This document shows positions 46,395 through 55,802 of a stretch of DNA of 64,000 bases, in pieces. The stretch is taken from NCBI RefSeq assembly GCF_021568855.1, contig NZ_JAKGUG010000001.1, positions 248,001 through 312,000 of the forward strand. Reading direction: 5' to 3'. Under the pieces are notes generated by a model. That model did not search any database. It had not been told where the DNA came from and was given only the letters and a program-made list of their open reading frames with translations. Origin of the DNA: Dethiosulfovibrio russensis (GTDB lineage Bacteria; Synergistota; Synergistia; Synergistales; Dethiosulfovibrionaceae). Each line of letters opens with the position of its first letter. Within the stretch, counting starts at the first letter, position 1. The translations under genes were made by a program, and so were the position numbers.

Positions 46395-46763
46395 ATGATC
46401 AAGATAAAAGGCAGAAACAGGATGAGGGTCGTCCGTCATCTTCGGCTTCGTCGCAAGCTCAAAGGAACCTCCGAGCGTCCCAGAATGTCGGTGTTCCGGA
46501 GCCTGAACGAGATCTACGTCCAGATTATAGACGATACTGTGGGACGTACCCTGGCATCGGCTTCCACCCTCGACAAGGCCCTCAAGGCAGAGCTCCAGGT
46601 CCACGGCACCGTGGACGCCGCTAAGGCGGTCGGCGAGCTAGTGGCCCGCAGAGCTCTGGACAAAGGGATCTCCGAGGTCGTCTTCGATAGGGGCGGTCAT
46701 ATGTATCACGGTCGCGTCAAGGCGCTGGCCGAGGCCGCTCGCGAGGCGGGCCTGAAGCTGTAA
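46395..46763 (+). CDS. rplR: 50S ribosomal protein L18
   Basis: The 122-residue L18 brings 5S rRNA to the large subunit. [23 protein letters not shown] and [26 protein letters not shown] are characteristic. It begins 13 bases after rplF and is followed 12 bases later by rpsE, the standard spc order. Confidence 0.98.
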   Translation: MIKIKGRNRMRVVRHLRLRRKLKGTSERPRMSVFRSLNEIYVQIIDDTVGRTLASASTLDKALKAELQVHGTVDAAKAVGELVARRALDKGISEVVFDRGGHMYHGRVKALAEAAREAGLKL

Positions 46764-46775
46764 GGAGGATGGAGC

Positions 46776-47276
46776 ATGAACGGTAGACAGGCAAACTCCG
46801 ATATGCTGGAGCGCGTCGTCGCGATCAACCGGGTCAGCAAGGTCGTTAAAGGCGGAAAACGCTTCCGTTTCAGCGTCCTGGTTGTCGTTGGAGACGGCGA
46901 GAGCAAAGTAGGCGTAGGCATGGGCAAGGCTCGTGAGATCTCCGAGGCCGTCCGCAAGGGCATAGAGGCCGCCAAGAAGGATCTCAGGGTGGTCAAGAAG
47001 GTCGGAAAAACCCTTCCCCATCCCATCATCGGGAAGTTCGGATCCGCCGAAGTTCTTCTCAAGCCGGCAGCCCCCGGTACGGGAGTCATCGCTGGCGGTG
47101 TGGTCCGAGCCATCATGGAGCTCGGTGGGGTCAAAGACGTTCTCACCAAGATCGTCGGACGTACCAACAACCCCATCAACGTGGCTCGTGCTACCTTGTC
47201 CGCGGTAGGTGCCCTAAGAACTCCGGACGAGATCCTGGCGCTTCGCGGCAAGAAGCGCACTCAGGAAACCGCTTAG
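46776..47276 (+). CDS. rpsE: 30S ribosomal protein S5
   Basis: The 166-residue S5 has the N-terminal dsRBD-like fold ([40 protein letters not shown]). The conserved [25 protein letters not shown] follows. It influences translational accuracy and lines the mRNA entry site. It begins with AAGGAGG upstream. The spectinomycin-related loop appears wild type. Confidence 0.98.
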   Translation: MNGRQANSDMLERVVAINRVSKVVKGGKRFRFSVLVVVGDGESKVGVGMGKAREISEAVRKGIEAAKKDLRVVKKVGKTLPHPIIGKFGSAEVLLKPAAPGTGVIAGGVVRAIMELGGVKDVLTKIVGRTNNPINVARATLSAVGALRTPDEILALRGKKRTQETA

Positions 47277-47290
47277 GACAGGTGATCGAT

Positions 47291-47476
47291 ATGGCTAAAC
47301 TTATCATCACCTGGAAGAGAAGCACCATAGGTCGTCCTCCCAAGCAGGAGAGGACCGTCAAGGCTTTGGGCCTCAAGAAGCTAAACTCTACGGTGATCCA
47401 TGAGGATACTCCTCAGATCAGGGGCATGGTGGCCAAGGTAGCTCACCTTGTCGAATGTTCGACCGTAGAGGAATAG
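47291..47476 (+). CDS. rpmD: 50S ribosomal protein L30
   Basis: The 61-residue L30 reads [27 protein letters not shown] followed by the [15 protein letters not shown] ending. I start it at the ATG at 47291, preceded by AGGTGAT; an in-frame GTG at 47282 would consume that site. L30 is dispensable in some bacteria but present here in its usual spc position. Confidence 0.95.
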   Translation: MAKLIITWKRSTIGRPPKQERTVKALGLKKLNSTVIHEDTPQIRGMVAKVAHLVECSTVEE

Positions 47477-47489
47477 GGAGGGAAGTCCA

Positions 47490-47936
47490 GTGAAACTTAA
47501 CGATCTCCATCCCGCACCGGGAACGAAGAGAAAACCCAAAAGGGTCGGATGCGGCGCAGGATGCGGCAGCGGAAAGACCTCCGGTCGGGGACATAAGGGA
47601 CAGAAGTCCAGAAGCGGAGGCGGAGTTCGCCCCGGTTTCGAAGGCGGACAGATGCCTTTGGTTCGCAGAACCCCTAAGAGGGGATTCAACAACGCTCGTT
47701 TCGGGACCTCCTTCCAGATTGTCAACCTGGATCTTCTCGAGTCCCGTTTCGAATCAGGTTCGGTCATCACCGCCACCGAACTGGCCGCCAAGCGGCTTAT
47801 AAGCGACGAAAAGGGCCTGGTGAAAGTCTTGGCGAAGGGGGACATTTCCAAGGCCTTGACCGTCAAGGTCAACGCTTTCAGCGCCGAGGCCATCAAGAAA
47901 ATAGAGGCGGCCGGCGGGAAAGCCGAGGTGATCTGA
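47490..47936 (+). CDS. rplO: 50S ribosomal protein L15
   Basis: The 148-residue L15 is a late assembly protein with a glycine-rich N-terminal extension. GAGCGSGKTSGRGHKGQKSR and FEGGQMPLVRRTPKRGFNN are diagnostic. It uses a GTG start with AGGGAGG upstream. secY begins 1 base after its stop, indicating coupled translation. Confidence 0.97.
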   Translation: MKLNDLHPAPGTKRKPKRVGCGAGCGSGKTSGRGHKGQKSRSGGGVRPGFEGGQMPLVRRTPKRGFNNARFGTSFQIVNLDLLESRFESGSVITATELAAKRLISDEKGLVKVLAKGDISKALTVKVNAFSAEAIKKIEAAGGKAEVI

Positions 47937-47937
47937 G

Positions 47938-49233
47938 GTGCTGGATTCCTTCCGAGATGCATTCAGGCTTCCGGATCTTAAAAGGCGGATTCTCTTTACT
48001 ATGGGGATGCTTTTTGTTTTCCGCCTCGGGGCTCATATTCCCACTCCGGGAATTGACTCCGCCGCCATGGCGCACCTCTTCGAGGGAGGCGGCGTGCTCG
48101 GGTTTCTGGATATGTTCGCCGGAGGCGCGTTGAGACGATTCAGTATATTCGCTCTCGGTGTCGCGCCTTACATCAACGCCAGCATCGTCATGCAGCTCTT
48201 GGTGGTCGTGTTCCCGGCTCTTGAAAAAATGCAGAAGGAAGGACCGGAAGGACAGAAGAAAATCATTCAGATCACCAGGTTGAGCACACTTGGTTTCGCC
48301 GCCATCCAGTCCGTAGGAATGGTCTTCTGGCTTCAGAGGGTAGGTGTCTTCTCCGGTGGTGCACTAGGCATGGTGACCGCCATTTTGACCATAATCGCAG
48401 GAGCCGTAGCGGTTATGTGGTTGGGCGAGGAAATATCCGATCATGGAATAGGAAACGGAATCTCCCTGCTGATATTCGCCGGAATCGTAGCCAGAATTCC
48501 CGAAGCCACCATAAGGACCTGGAACATGCTCCATCTCGGAGAGCTCCACGCACTGATCGTCCTATTGGCTCTGATGGTCATGATAGTCGTGGTGGCCGGT
48601 TGCATAGTCTTACAGGAAGGTCAGAGACGTCTTCCGGTTCAGTACGCCAAAAAGGTCGTCGGCAACAAAGTCTACGGAGGTCAGAGCACCTTTATTCCTT
48701 TGAAGGTCAACCAGGGAGGGGTCATGCCGATAATATTCGCCTCCTCCATATTGATTTTCCCCTACACGGTGCTTAAGTTCTTCTCCGGAGATATGGCGAT
48801 CAAATTACAGAATATGCTGGCTCCAGGTAGCTGGCTCTATTCGGTGCTCTACGTCACCTTGATATTGTTTTTCGCCTATTTTTACACAGCTATGGTTTTC
48901 AACCCCAGCGACGTGGCGAACAACATGAAGAAATACGGCGGCTTCATCCTCGGCATACGCCCCGGAAAGCCTACCTCGGATTACATCGAAAAGGTAATGT
49001 CCAGGATCACCTTGGGCGGTGCTCTTTTCCTCGCCATCATAGCCCTGATTCCTACGGTGATGACCAACCTTATGGGGATAACCAGCTTCTACTTCGGTGG
49101 AACCGCTGTCCTCATCGTGGTCGGTGTTGCCTTGGATCTTGTACATCAGGTCGAGGGACAGCTGTTGATGAGGCACTACGAGGGTATCCTGAAACGCCGT
49201 AATGGCGCCGGTGCCGGTATCCTGAGGTTCTAG
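47938..49233 (+). CDS. secY: Protein translocase channel subunit SecY
   Basis: The 431-residue, ten-helix membrane protein forms the SecYEG channel. MGMLFVFRLGAHIPTPGID, the plug region FDMFAGG-like LDMFAGGALRRFSIFALGVAPYINASI, and the cytoplasmic loop with QEGQRRLPVQYAKKVVG are conserved. The start is a GTG overlapping the rplO translational end. Its location behind rplO is universal in spc operons. Confidence 0.98.
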   Translation: MLDSFRDAFRLPDLKRRILFTMGMLFVFRLGAHIPTPGIDSAAMAHLFEGGGVLGFLDMFAGGALRRFSIFALGVAPYINASIVMQLLVVVFPALEKMQKEGPEGQKKIIQITRLSTLGFAAIQSVGMVFWLQRVGVFSGGALGMVTAILTIIAGAVAVMWLGEEISDHGIGNGISLLIFAGIVARIPEATIRTWNMLHLGELHALIVLLALMVMIVVVAGCIVLQEGQRRLPVQYAKKVVGNKVYGGQSTFIPLKVNQGGVMPIIFASSILIFPYTVLKFFSGDMAIKLQNMLAPGSWLYSVLYVTLILFFAYFYTAMVFNPSDVANNMKKYGGFILGIRPGKPTSDYIEKVMSRITLGGALFLAIIALIPTVMTNLMGITSFYFGGTAVLIVVGVALDLVHQVEGQLLMRHYEGILKRRNGAGAGILRF

Positions 49234-49244
49234 GCGGTGTCGAT

Positions 49245-49889
49245 ATGAGAATCATTCTCCTCGGGCCTCCCGGAGCAGGGAAAGGAACCCAGGCGGAAAA
49301 AATAATGGAGCGCCATGCGGTAGCTCATATATCGACCGGAGACATACTCAGGGCCAACGTCAAAACCGAGACAGAGCTGGGACGTAAAGCCAAAGGCTAT
49401 ATGGACGCTGGGAAACTCGTTCCCGACGAGGTCATAGTCGAGATGATGGAGGACCGTCTTCAGAAAAGTGACTGTTCCGAGGGCTTCCTTCTTGACGGAT
49501 TTCCCAGAACGGTGGCTCAGGCAGAGGCCCTGGACGCTATGTTAAAAAAGCTCGGACTTGTCCTGGATGGCGTGGTGCTTCTGGACGTCGACGACGAAAC
49601 CGTCGTCAAACGTCTCTCCGGACGCAGAATGTGCAGGGGGTGCGGAAAGATCTTCAACGTGACCTTCAAGCCTTCCGCAAAAGGAGACCTCTGTGATCAG
49701 TGTGGAGGAGAGCTCTACCAGAGGGACGACGACCGCGAGGAAGTCATCCGAAACAGGTTAGCTGTCTATCATGATCAGACGGCTCCCCTTATCTCCTATT
49801 ACGAGGAGAGAGGGCAGCTTCACAGAATAGACGCGGCGGACGGCGACGATGTCCCAGATAAGATCGATTCAATCGTCGGACGGGTCTAA
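49245..49889 (+). CDS. adk: Adenylate kinase, zinc-lid type
   Basis: The 214-residue kinase interconverts AMP+ATP and 2 ADP. It has the P loop GPPGAGKGTQAEKI, the AMP site HISTGDILRANV and GFLLDGFPRTVAQAEAL. The lid contains four cysteines (CRGCGKIFN and CDQCGGE) that bind structural zinc, as in Gram-positive adenylate kinases. It follows secY by 11 bases; its stop overlaps the map start (TAATG). Confidence 0.98.
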   Translation: MRIILLGPPGAGKGTQAEKIMERHAVAHISTGDILRANVKTETELGRKAKGYMDAGKLVPDEVIVEMMEDRLQKSDCSEGFLLDGFPRTVAQAEALDAMLKKLGLVLDGVVLLDVDDETVVKRLSGRRMCRGCGKIFNVTFKPSAKGDLCDQCGGELYQRDDDREEVIRNRLAVYHDQTAPLISYYEERGQLHRIDAADGDDVPDKIDSIVGRV

Positions 49890-50662
49890 TGATCTCGATC
49901 AAAAAAAACCGTGAGATAGAAAAGATGCGCCGGGCCGGCCGTATAGTGGCCGACGTGATCATGCTCCTCAAGGACATGATCCGGCCCGGCATAACGACCG
50001 CCGATATAGACAGAGCGGCGGAGGATTATATCCGGAAGGCCGGGGCCTATCCCTCTGAAAAGGGATATAAGGTCCCGGGAATACCGGATCCCTACCCTGC
50101 ATCAGTGTGTACCTCGGTAAACGACGAGGTGGTGCACGGGATCCCGAGCGAGGATCGATACCTTGAAAACGGTGACATCGTCAGCGTCGATATAATGGCC
50201 TGCTACGACGGTTATCACGGAGATGCCTGTTACACCTATCCGGTGGGAGAGATCTCCGATAGCCGCCAAGACCTCCTGAATATAACCAAACGGAGTCTGG
50301 ATCTTGCCTTAGAGGCAGCCAGGGCCGGAAACACCCTGGGCGATATCGGGAACGCCGTTGAATCTCTGGTCATACCTGCGGGCTACGGCCTGGTAAGGGA
50401 GTACTCGGGACACGGCATAGGAAAGAGACCTCACGAGGCGCCTATGGTCCCCAACTACGGACGACCGGGACGGGGAATAACCCTGAAGGCCGGCATGACC
50501 TTGGCTATAGAGCCCATGGTCATGGCTGGACGGGAGGAACTTGTCCAAGGCTCGGATGGTTGGCTTGTCTCCACCGCCGACGGATCCGATGCGGCCCATT
50601 TTGAGAGAACAGTCCTCATAACCGAGGGAACCCCCGAGATCCTAACTCCCTGGGAAGACTAA
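49889..50662 (+). CDS. map: Methionine aminopeptidase, type I
   Basis: The 257-residue enzyme removes N-terminal Met. Expected dimetal ligands are present: D in SVDIMACYDGYHGDACYTYPVG (two Asp), H in YSGHGIGKRPHEAP, E in TLAIEPMV and the final E near HFERTVLIT. VNDEVVHGIPS is the conserved substrate-pocket motif. It shares one base with adk and is followed 12 bases later by infA. Confidence 0.97.
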   Translation: MISIKKNREIEKMRRAGRIVADVIMLLKDMIRPGITTADIDRAAEDYIRKAGAYPSEKGYKVPGIPDPYPASVCTSVNDEVVHGIPSEDRYLENGDIVSVDIMACYDGYHGDACYTYPVGEISDSRQDLLNITKRSLDLALEAARAGNTLGDIGNAVESLVIPAGYGLVREYSGHGIGKRPHEAPMVPNYGRPGRGITLKAGMTLAIEPMVMAGREELVQGSDGWLVSTADGSDAAHFERTVLITEGTPEILTPWED

Positions 50663-50674
50663 GGAGGGAAATCC

Positions 50675-50896
50675 ATGGCCAACAAAGACGATGTTATCCA
50701 AGTACGCGGAGTAGTCGTAGAGCCTCTGCCCAACGCTATGTTCAAGGTTAAGCTCGAGAACGACCACAAGATACTGGCCCACGTGTCCGGTAAGATGAGA
50801 ATGCATTTTATAAGAATATTGCCAGGAGACAAGGTCTTGGTGGAGCTTTCGCCCTACGACTTGACAAGGGGACGAATCACCTATAGATATAAATAG
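50675..50896 (+). CDS. infA: Translation initiation factor IF-1
   Basis: The 73-residue OB-fold protein covers the ribosomal A site during initiation. [26 protein letters not shown] and [28 protein letters not shown] are near-universal. AAGGAGGG precedes the ATG. A 61-base gap with no clear signal separates it from rpmJ. Confidence 0.98.
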   Translation: MANKDDVIQVRGVVVEPLPNAMFKVKLENDHKILAHVSGKMRMHFIRILPGDKVLVELSPYDLTRGRITYRYK

Positions 50897-50957
50897 TTTT
50901 TTCGTCCGTTCTAAGACTCCGTTTCCTAGAGGAAGACGAGCAGGAGGAGCGTATATC

Positions 50958-51083
50958 ATGAAAGTCAGATCTTCGGTAAAACCGATATGTGAATATTGTC
51001 GTGTGATAAAGCGGAGAGGTGTGGTCAGAGTCATCTGCAGCCGCAACCCCCGTCATAAGCAGCGTCAGGGAGCGAGGAGGTAA
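50958..51083 (+). CDS. rpmJ: 50S ribosomal protein L36
   Basis: The short gene encodes 41 residues starting [20 protein letters not shown]. The zinc site is C11, C14, C27 and H33, as in the cysteine-containing L36 form. The C-terminus (HKQRQGARR) is about four residues longer than the Bacillus protein. CAGGAGGAG precedes the ATG. It sits between infA and rpsM as usual. Confidence 0.95.
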   Translation: MKVRSSVKPICEYCRVIKRRGVVRVICSRNPRHKQRQGARR

Positions 51084-51087
51084 GGCG

Positions 51088-51456
51088 ATGGCCCGCATTT
51101 CAGGAGTCGATCTGCCCCGCGAGAAGAGGGTTGAAATAGGTCTCACCTATATATTCGGAATAGGTCTGACCACGTCTAAGAAGATCTTGGCCACCACCGG
51201 TGTGAACCCCGATACCAGGGTCAAGGATCTGACCGAGGAGGAGACCCAGAAGCTTCGGTCAGAGATCCAGAACGGCTACACCGTTGAGGGAGATCTTCGT
51301 CGAGAGGTGACCATGAACATAAAGAGGCTCATGGACATCGGTTGCTACCGGGGTATCCGTCACAGACAGGGTCTTCCCCTTCGAGGCCAGCGGACCAAGA
51401 CCAATGCCAGAACCAGAAAAGGTCCGAAACGAACCGTTGCCGGCAAGAAGAAATAG
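51088..51456 (+). CDS. rpsM: 30S ribosomal protein S13
   Basis: The 122-residue S13 lies in the 30S head and bridges to the 50[26 protein letters not shown] and [19 protein letters not shown] are diagnostic, ending in a basic tail. The ATG at 51088 with GAGGAGG from the rpmJ end is the start; the frame extends upstream only through rpmJ. Confidence 0.98.
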   Translation: MARISGVDLPREKRVEIGLTYIFGIGLTTSKKILATTGVNPDTRVKDLTEEETQKLRSEIQNGYTVEGDLRREVTMNIKRLMDIGCYRGIRHRQGLPLRGQRTKTNARTRKGPKRTVAGKKK

Positions 51457-51482
51457 CCGGGAGTCAAAGGAGGTAGACCTTC

Positions 51483-51875
51483 GTGGCCAAGCGTACTCAG
51501 CGTAGAGGCAAGAGAAAAGAGAAAAAGAATATATCCTACGGAGTTGCTCACGTATTTTCCACTTTCAACAACACTATCGTGAGCATAACCGATAAGGGCG
51601 GAGCCGTTATTTCATGGGCTTCCGGTGGTAACGTAGGATTCAAGGGAACCAGAAAGTCCACCCCCTTTGCGGCTCAGATCGCCTCGCAGCAGGCGGCCAA
51701 AGCCGCACAGGATCATGGGCTTAAAGAGGTAGACGTCATCGTCAAGGGCCCTGGCCCTGGCCGAGAGTCCGCCATAAGAGCCCTCCAGGGGGCGGGACTT
51801 CAGGTCAACAGCATCAGAGACGACACACCGATCCCCCACAACGGATGCCGTCCTCCCAAGAGACGTCGCGTATAG
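51483..51875 (+). CDS. rpsK: 30S ribosomal protein S11
   Basis: The 130-residue S11 forms part of the platform and E site. [20 protein letters not shown] and [20 protein letters not shown] with the ending [13 protein letters not shown] are conserved. It uses a GTG start with AAAGGAGG upstream. In most bacteria rpsD follows, but here the next gene is rpoA after 48 bases, and that gap contains no coding remnant. Confidence 0.98.
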   Translation: MAKRTQRRGKRKEKKNISYGVAHVFSTFNNTIVSITDKGGAVISWASGGNVGFKGTRKSTPFAAQIASQQAAKAAQDHGLKEVDVIVKGPGPGRESAIRALQGAGLQVNSIRDDTPIPHNGCRPPKRRRV

Positions 51876-51923
51876 CCGTGTCTTGCGGTCACGGAATCCA
51901 TAGGTGGCCGGCGGTCATAAGGA

Positions 51924-52988
51924 ATGGGAGAAAAGACGATTTATCAGCGAAAGGTGTTGGGATCATTGGAGTTTATGAGGCCTGAAATCCGAGTTGAGGA
52001 ATGTTCGGCGACCAGTGCCAGGATCGTCGTCGGTCCCCTGGAGCGGGGGTTCGGCGTAACCATAGGTAACGCCCTCCGCAGGGTATTGTTGTCCTCCATC
52101 AAGGGGGCTGCCATCACCTCGGTGCGTATCGACGGCGTCGTCCATGAGTTCAGCACCATCCCTGGGGTCGGGGAGGACGTCATCGAGTTGCTGTTGAACC
52201 TTAAACACGTACCGATACGGTCTTACAGTCCTGAAGTCAGGGTGCTGAGACTCGAGGCCGAGGGAGAGCGGAGGGTAACAGCCGCCGATTTTCAACCCGA
52301 CAGCGAGATAGAGTTTGTCGATCCCGAAGCCTACATCTGTACCTTGGCTGAGGGAGCTCGTCTCTCACTGGAAGTCTATATCGAACAGGGAGTCGGTTAT
52401 GCGCCAGCAGATAGACCTAAACCGGCCTATCTGCCTATGGATTCGTTGTTGATAGACGCCATATTCACCCCGATACAGAGGGTCAAGTACGAGGTCCAGG
52501 CGGAGAGAGTCGGCCAGAGGACTGACTACGAGAGGATCGTCATGGACGTCGACACCAACGGAGTGGTAAAGCCCGATCTGGCGGTAGCCGAGGCGGCTAG
52601 GCTCCTGAGGAAATATTTCACCATAGTCGTAGAGGAAATCCAGAAGTTACACCCATCGGAGCATACTGATCCCGAGATCGTGGAGTCTCAGGAGATCTCT
52701 GTGGCAGAAGAAGAGACTGAAACCGAGCAGGAAAGCGAGGAGAACACCCTCCTTTCCAGAGGCGTTCGAGATCTCGAACTCTCCATCAGAAGCGAAAACT
52801 GCCTCCTGCGAGGGGGTATCCACACCATCGGCGACCTGGTGAGTCGCGGGAGGGACGATCTCCTTAAAATCCGGAATCTCGGAAAGATCTCCCTCAGGGA
52901 AATCGAGGAAAAGTTGGAGAACCTTGGTTTCTCGCTCCAGGACGAAAAAACTGGAGACACAACGGACAAGGAGGACGAGTCTGAATGA
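51924..52988 (+). CDS. rpoA: DNA-directed RNA polymerase subunit alpha
   Basis: The 354-residue alpha subunit has an N-terminal dimerisation domain (VGPLERGFGVTIGNALRRVLLSSI). A linker rich in Glu (about residues 255-280) leads to the C-terminal UP-element/activator-binding domain (LSIRSENCLLRGGIHTIGDLV, IRNLGKISLREIEEKL). The start is uncertain: the ATG at 51924 has AAGGA directly abutting it, and TTG at 51957 or ATG at 51975 would also give plausible N-termini. It overlaps rplQ by 4 bases. The protein is longer than the usual 315-330 residues. Confidence 0.96.
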   Translation: MGEKTIYQRKVLGSLEFMRPEIRVEECSATSARIVVGPLERGFGVTIGNALRRVLLSSIKGAAITSVRIDGVVHEFSTIPGVGEDVIELLLNLKHVPIRSYSPEVRVLRLEAEGERRVTAADFQPDSEIEFVDPEAYICTLAEGARLSLEVYIEQGVGYAPADRPKPAYLPMDSLLIDAIFTPIQRVKYEVQAERVGQRTDYERIVMDVDTNGVVKPDLAVAEAARLLRKYFTIVVEEIQKLHPSEHTDPEIVESQEISVAEEETETEQESEENTLLSRGVRDLELSIRSENCLLRGGIHTIGDLVSRGRDDLLKIRNLGKISLREIEEKLENLGFSLQDEKTGDTTDKEDESE

Positions 52989-53335
52989 GACATCGAGTCG
53001 ATAGAAGAAAGCTCGGTCGCCACGGCAGCCATCGTAAGGCCATGTTGGCCAACATGGTAGCCAGCCTTATCATCGAGGAAAGCATCGAGACCACGGTGGC
53101 GAAGGCCAAAGAGGTGCGCCGAGTGGCGGAAAAGATCATCACGAGAGCCAGGGGAGGGTCCCTTCACGATAGAAGGATCGTCATCTCCAAGATGAACCAC
53201 AAAATCGCAGTCAACAAGCTTTTCGACGACGTGGCCAAACGCTATTCCGAGCGTCCCGGCGGTTACACCCGTATCGTCCGTACGGGGTATCGTAACGGCG
53301 ACGCCGCTCCCATGGCGGTCATCTCCCTGGTCTAG
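52985..53335 (+). CDS. rplQ: 50S ribosomal protein L17
   Basis: The 116-residue L17 reads MRHRVDRRKLGRHGSHRKAML at the start and GGYTRIVRTGYRNGDAAPMAVI near the end, both standard. The ATG overlaps the rpoA stop. It closes the alpha operon. The ECF transporter gene begins 3 bases after its stop, so co-transcription is likely. Confidence 0.97.
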   Translation: MRHRVDRRKLGRHGSHRKAMLANMVASLIIEESIETTVAKAKEVRRVAEKIITRARGGSLHDRRIVISKMNHKIAVNKLFDDVAKRYSERPGGYTRIVRTGYRNGDAAPMAVISLV

Positions 53336-53338
53336 AGG

Positions 53339-54163
53339 ATGGACGAACTTTCCATTGCCTCCCTCGATAGAATAGGTTATTCCTACGTTGAGGAAGGCAA
53401 TCCCGCCCTCAGGGACATATCCCTGGAGGTGCGGCGGGGCGAATGGCTCGCTCTTTTGGGCGGCAATGGCTCCGGCAAGTCCACGCTGGCAAAACACCTT
53501 AACGCCCTGCTCGCTCCGATGCAGGGCGCTTGTTTTATATCCGGGATGGACAGCAGAGACGAGAGGAATCTCTGGGAGATAAGAAAGACCATCTCGATGG
53601 TATTTCAAAACCCGGAAAACCAGATCGTCTCCACGGTGGTGGAGGACGACACCGCCTTCGGACCGGAAAACCTGGGTCTTCCTCCCGACGAAATTGAGAA
53701 CAGAGTCAAAAAAGCTCTCGATATTGCGGGATTGAGCGACAAAGCTAAATCGGCATCCTACACCCTGTCGGGAGGTCAGAAGCAACGTCTGGCTATCGCA
53801 GGGGCCATAGCCATGGAACCTCCCTGTATAGTTCTAGATGAACCTACCGCTATGCTCGACCCTCAGGGACGAGGTGAGGTGATGGCCCTATTGGAGGAAC
53901 TTCACGGTCACGGAATAACGATAATCCACATAACCCACAGGCTTGAGGAAATACGAAAGGCGACCAGAGCGGTCGTTTTACAGGCAGGTCGGTTGATCTG
54001 GGACGGACTTCCCGAGGACCTGTTCAAAGAGCCTGAACTGACTTCGTGGGGGCTGGAGCTTCCTCCGATAGTCTCTTTCTGGCGTCGTCTTAGACAGCGG
54101 GGACTATGCGAAGACGAGATCCTACCCACAGTGGAAGGGTTGGTGAACCGGCTATGTCGATAA
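53339..54163 (+). CDS. ecfA1: ECF transporter ATPase EcfA1
   Basis: The 274-residue ABC ATPase energises energy-coupling-factor vitamin or metal importers. It has Walker A GGNGSGKST near residues 40-48, the Q loop VFQNPENQI, the signature LSGGQKQRLAIAGAIAMEP and Walker B CIVLDEPTAMLD. It pairs with EcfA2 and EcfT to form the group II module shared by several substrate-binding S components, none of which is in the window. It starts 3 bases after rplQ. Its end overlaps ecfA2 by 10 bases. Confidence 0.95.
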   Translation: MDELSIASLDRIGYSYVEEGNPALRDISLEVRRGEWLALLGGNGSGKSTLAKHLNALLAPMQGACFISGMDSRDERNLWEIRKTISMVFQNPENQIVSTVVEDDTAFGPENLGLPPDEIENRVKKALDIAGLSDKAKSASYTLSGGQKQRLAIAGAIAMEPPCIVLDEPTAMLDPQGRGEVMALLEELHGHGITIIHITHRLEEIRKATRAVVLQAGRLIWDGLPEDLFKEPELTSWGLELPPIVSFWRRLRQRGLCEDEILPTVEGLVNRLCR

Positions 54164-54984
54164 AAGTGAGCAACCTGACCCATATCTACCATAGAGGGAC
54201 CCCGCTGGAGACTGTGGCATTGAGAGACATATCCGTGGAAATTCCCGAAGGCGGATGGGTCTCCATCGTCGGCCATACCGGAAGCGGCAAATCCACATTG
54301 GCGCAGCATCTGGACGCTCTCCTGCTTCCCGACGAAGGCAGTGTCCTGGTGGATGGCCTATCCACGGACGTAAAGAAAGACCTCAGAAAGATCAGACGCA
54401 AGGTCGGATTGGTCTTCCAATATCCGGAGCAACAGCTTTTCGCCGAAACCGTCAGGGAAGAGCTCTCCTTCGGACCTAAAAACTGGGGTGAAATAGACGA
54501 TCTCGATCGAACTCTGACGGAGGTAATGGAGCAGGTCGGACTGGACGAATCTTATCTTGAAAGATCCCCCTTCAAGTTGTCCGGTGGCGAGAAAAGAAGG
54601 GTAGCCATTGCCTCGGTCTTGGCGGTAAAACCCTCCTACCTGGTCTTGGACGAACCCACCGCAGGGTTGGACGCCTCGGGCCGTCATCGTCTGGTAGAAC
54701 TGCTCTCCAGAATACACGAAGACGGAACGTCGGTCATAATGGTGACCCACGATCTGGAGATAGCCCTGGACCTGAGCGATAGGATCATCGCTCTCGAAAA
54801 AGGGACGATAGCCTGTCAGGGAACCCCGGAGGAAATAGTTCTCTCCTTGGAAAGTCGACCGGTCTCCGGATTGGTTCTGCCCGATATATGTAAAATTTGG
54901 CTGGGCGTTAAAAACAGAGGAATGGAGATCCCCTTCAGCTGCGATCCCATCTACCTTGCGGACTTCATCGCTGATAGGAGCTGA
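54154..54984 (+). CDS. ecfA2: ECF transporter ATPase EcfA2
   Basis: The second ABC ATPase (276 residues) begins MSIKVSNLTHIYHRGTPLE, typical of EcfA2. It has Walker A GHTGSGKSTLAQH, Q loop VFQYPEQQLF, signature LSGGEKRRVAIASVLA and Walker B YLVLDEPTAGLD. I start it at the ATG at 54154; an in-frame ATG at 54106 would add 16 residues lying within ecfA1. ecfT begins 5 bases after its stop. Confidence 0.95.
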   Translation: MSIKVSNLTHIYHRGTPLETVALRDISVEIPEGGWVSIVGHTGSGKSTLAQHLDALLLPDEGSVLVDGLSTDVKKDLRKIRRKVGLVFQYPEQQLFAETVREELSFGPKNWGEIDDLDRTLTEVMEQVGLDESYLERSPFKLSGGEKRRVAIASVLAVKPSYLVLDEPTAGLDASGRHRLVELLSRIHEDGTSVIMVTHDLEIALDLSDRIIALEKGTIACQGTPEEIVLSLESRPVSGLVLPDICKIWLGVKNRGMEIPFSCDPIYLADFIADRS

Positions 54985-54989
54985 TCGGT

Positions 54990-55802
54990 TTGAAATTCCT
55001 GGATAACCTGAGTTTCGGACAGTACATACCGGCGGATTCCCCCGTTCACAGATGTGATCCCAGATGTAAAATTATGTCGGTCCTGATCCTTCTGACCGGT
55101 GTATTTCTGGTGGATTCCCCTGTAGGCTTTATCTTTTGGGGAGGTCTGTTGTGGCTGTTGAGCCTTATCTCGAAAATAGGCATCCCCGTCCTTCTCAGGA
55201 CGGTAAGGCCGATAATGTTTCTTATAATATTCACTGCTATAATAAATCTCTTCTTTACATCGGGGACTCCTCTGTTTGAAATAGGTCCCATATCGATTAC
55301 GAAAGAAGGAGTTCGATTGGGCGCCTATATGGCCCTTCGGCTCCTGTTTCTGATCCTCTTCGCCAACCTCTTGACCTTGACCACTAGCCCTATGGCATTG
55401 GCTGATGGTATAGAATCTTTGTTGTCTCCCTTTAAAAGACTGGGGCTTCCCGCGCATGAAATGGCAATGATGATGACCATCGCCTTAAGATTCATTCCGA
55501 CCTTGATGAACGAAACCGACAGGATAATGAAAGCTCAGCTCGCAAGGGGGGCTGATCTCGATAGGGGAGGATTGATCAAGAGACTAAAGGCCTTTATACC
55601 CGTACTTATTCCTCTGTTCGTGATAGTATTTCAGAGGGCCGACGATCTTGCCGTAGCCATGGAAGCCAGATGCTACAGAGGTGGAGGAGGACGAACCAGA
55701 ATGCGTCCTTTTGCCTGGGGGACCGGAGAGACCTTGTCCTTGAGCTTTGTCCTGACCGTGGTGGTAGCTCTGACCGTTCTCGAAAGGCACATCGGCCTAT
55801 GA
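54990..55802 (+). CDS. ecfT: ECF transporter transmembrane scaffold EcfT
   Basis: The 270-residue membrane protein has about five or six helices and the two EcfT coupling motifs: AQLARGADLDRGG (Ala-Arg-Gly) near residues 180-192 and AMEARCYRGGGGRT near 221-234. These bind the grooves of EcfA1 and EcfA2. It uses a TTG start with AGGAG 9 bases upstream. Its stop overlaps truA (ATGA). Confidence 0.93.
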   Translation: MKFLDNLSFGQYIPADSPVHRCDPRCKIMSVLILLTGVFLVDSPVGFIFWGGLLWLLSLISKIGIPVLLRTVRPIMFLIIFTAIINLFFTSGTPLFEIGPISITKEGVRLGAYMALRLLFLILFANLLTLTTSPMALADGIESLLSPFKRLGLPAHEMAMMMTIALRFIPTLMNETDRIMKAQLARGADLDRGGLIKRLKAFIPVLIPLFVIVFQRADDLAVAMEARCYRGGGGRTRMRPFAWGTGETLSLSFVLTVVVALTVLERHIGL

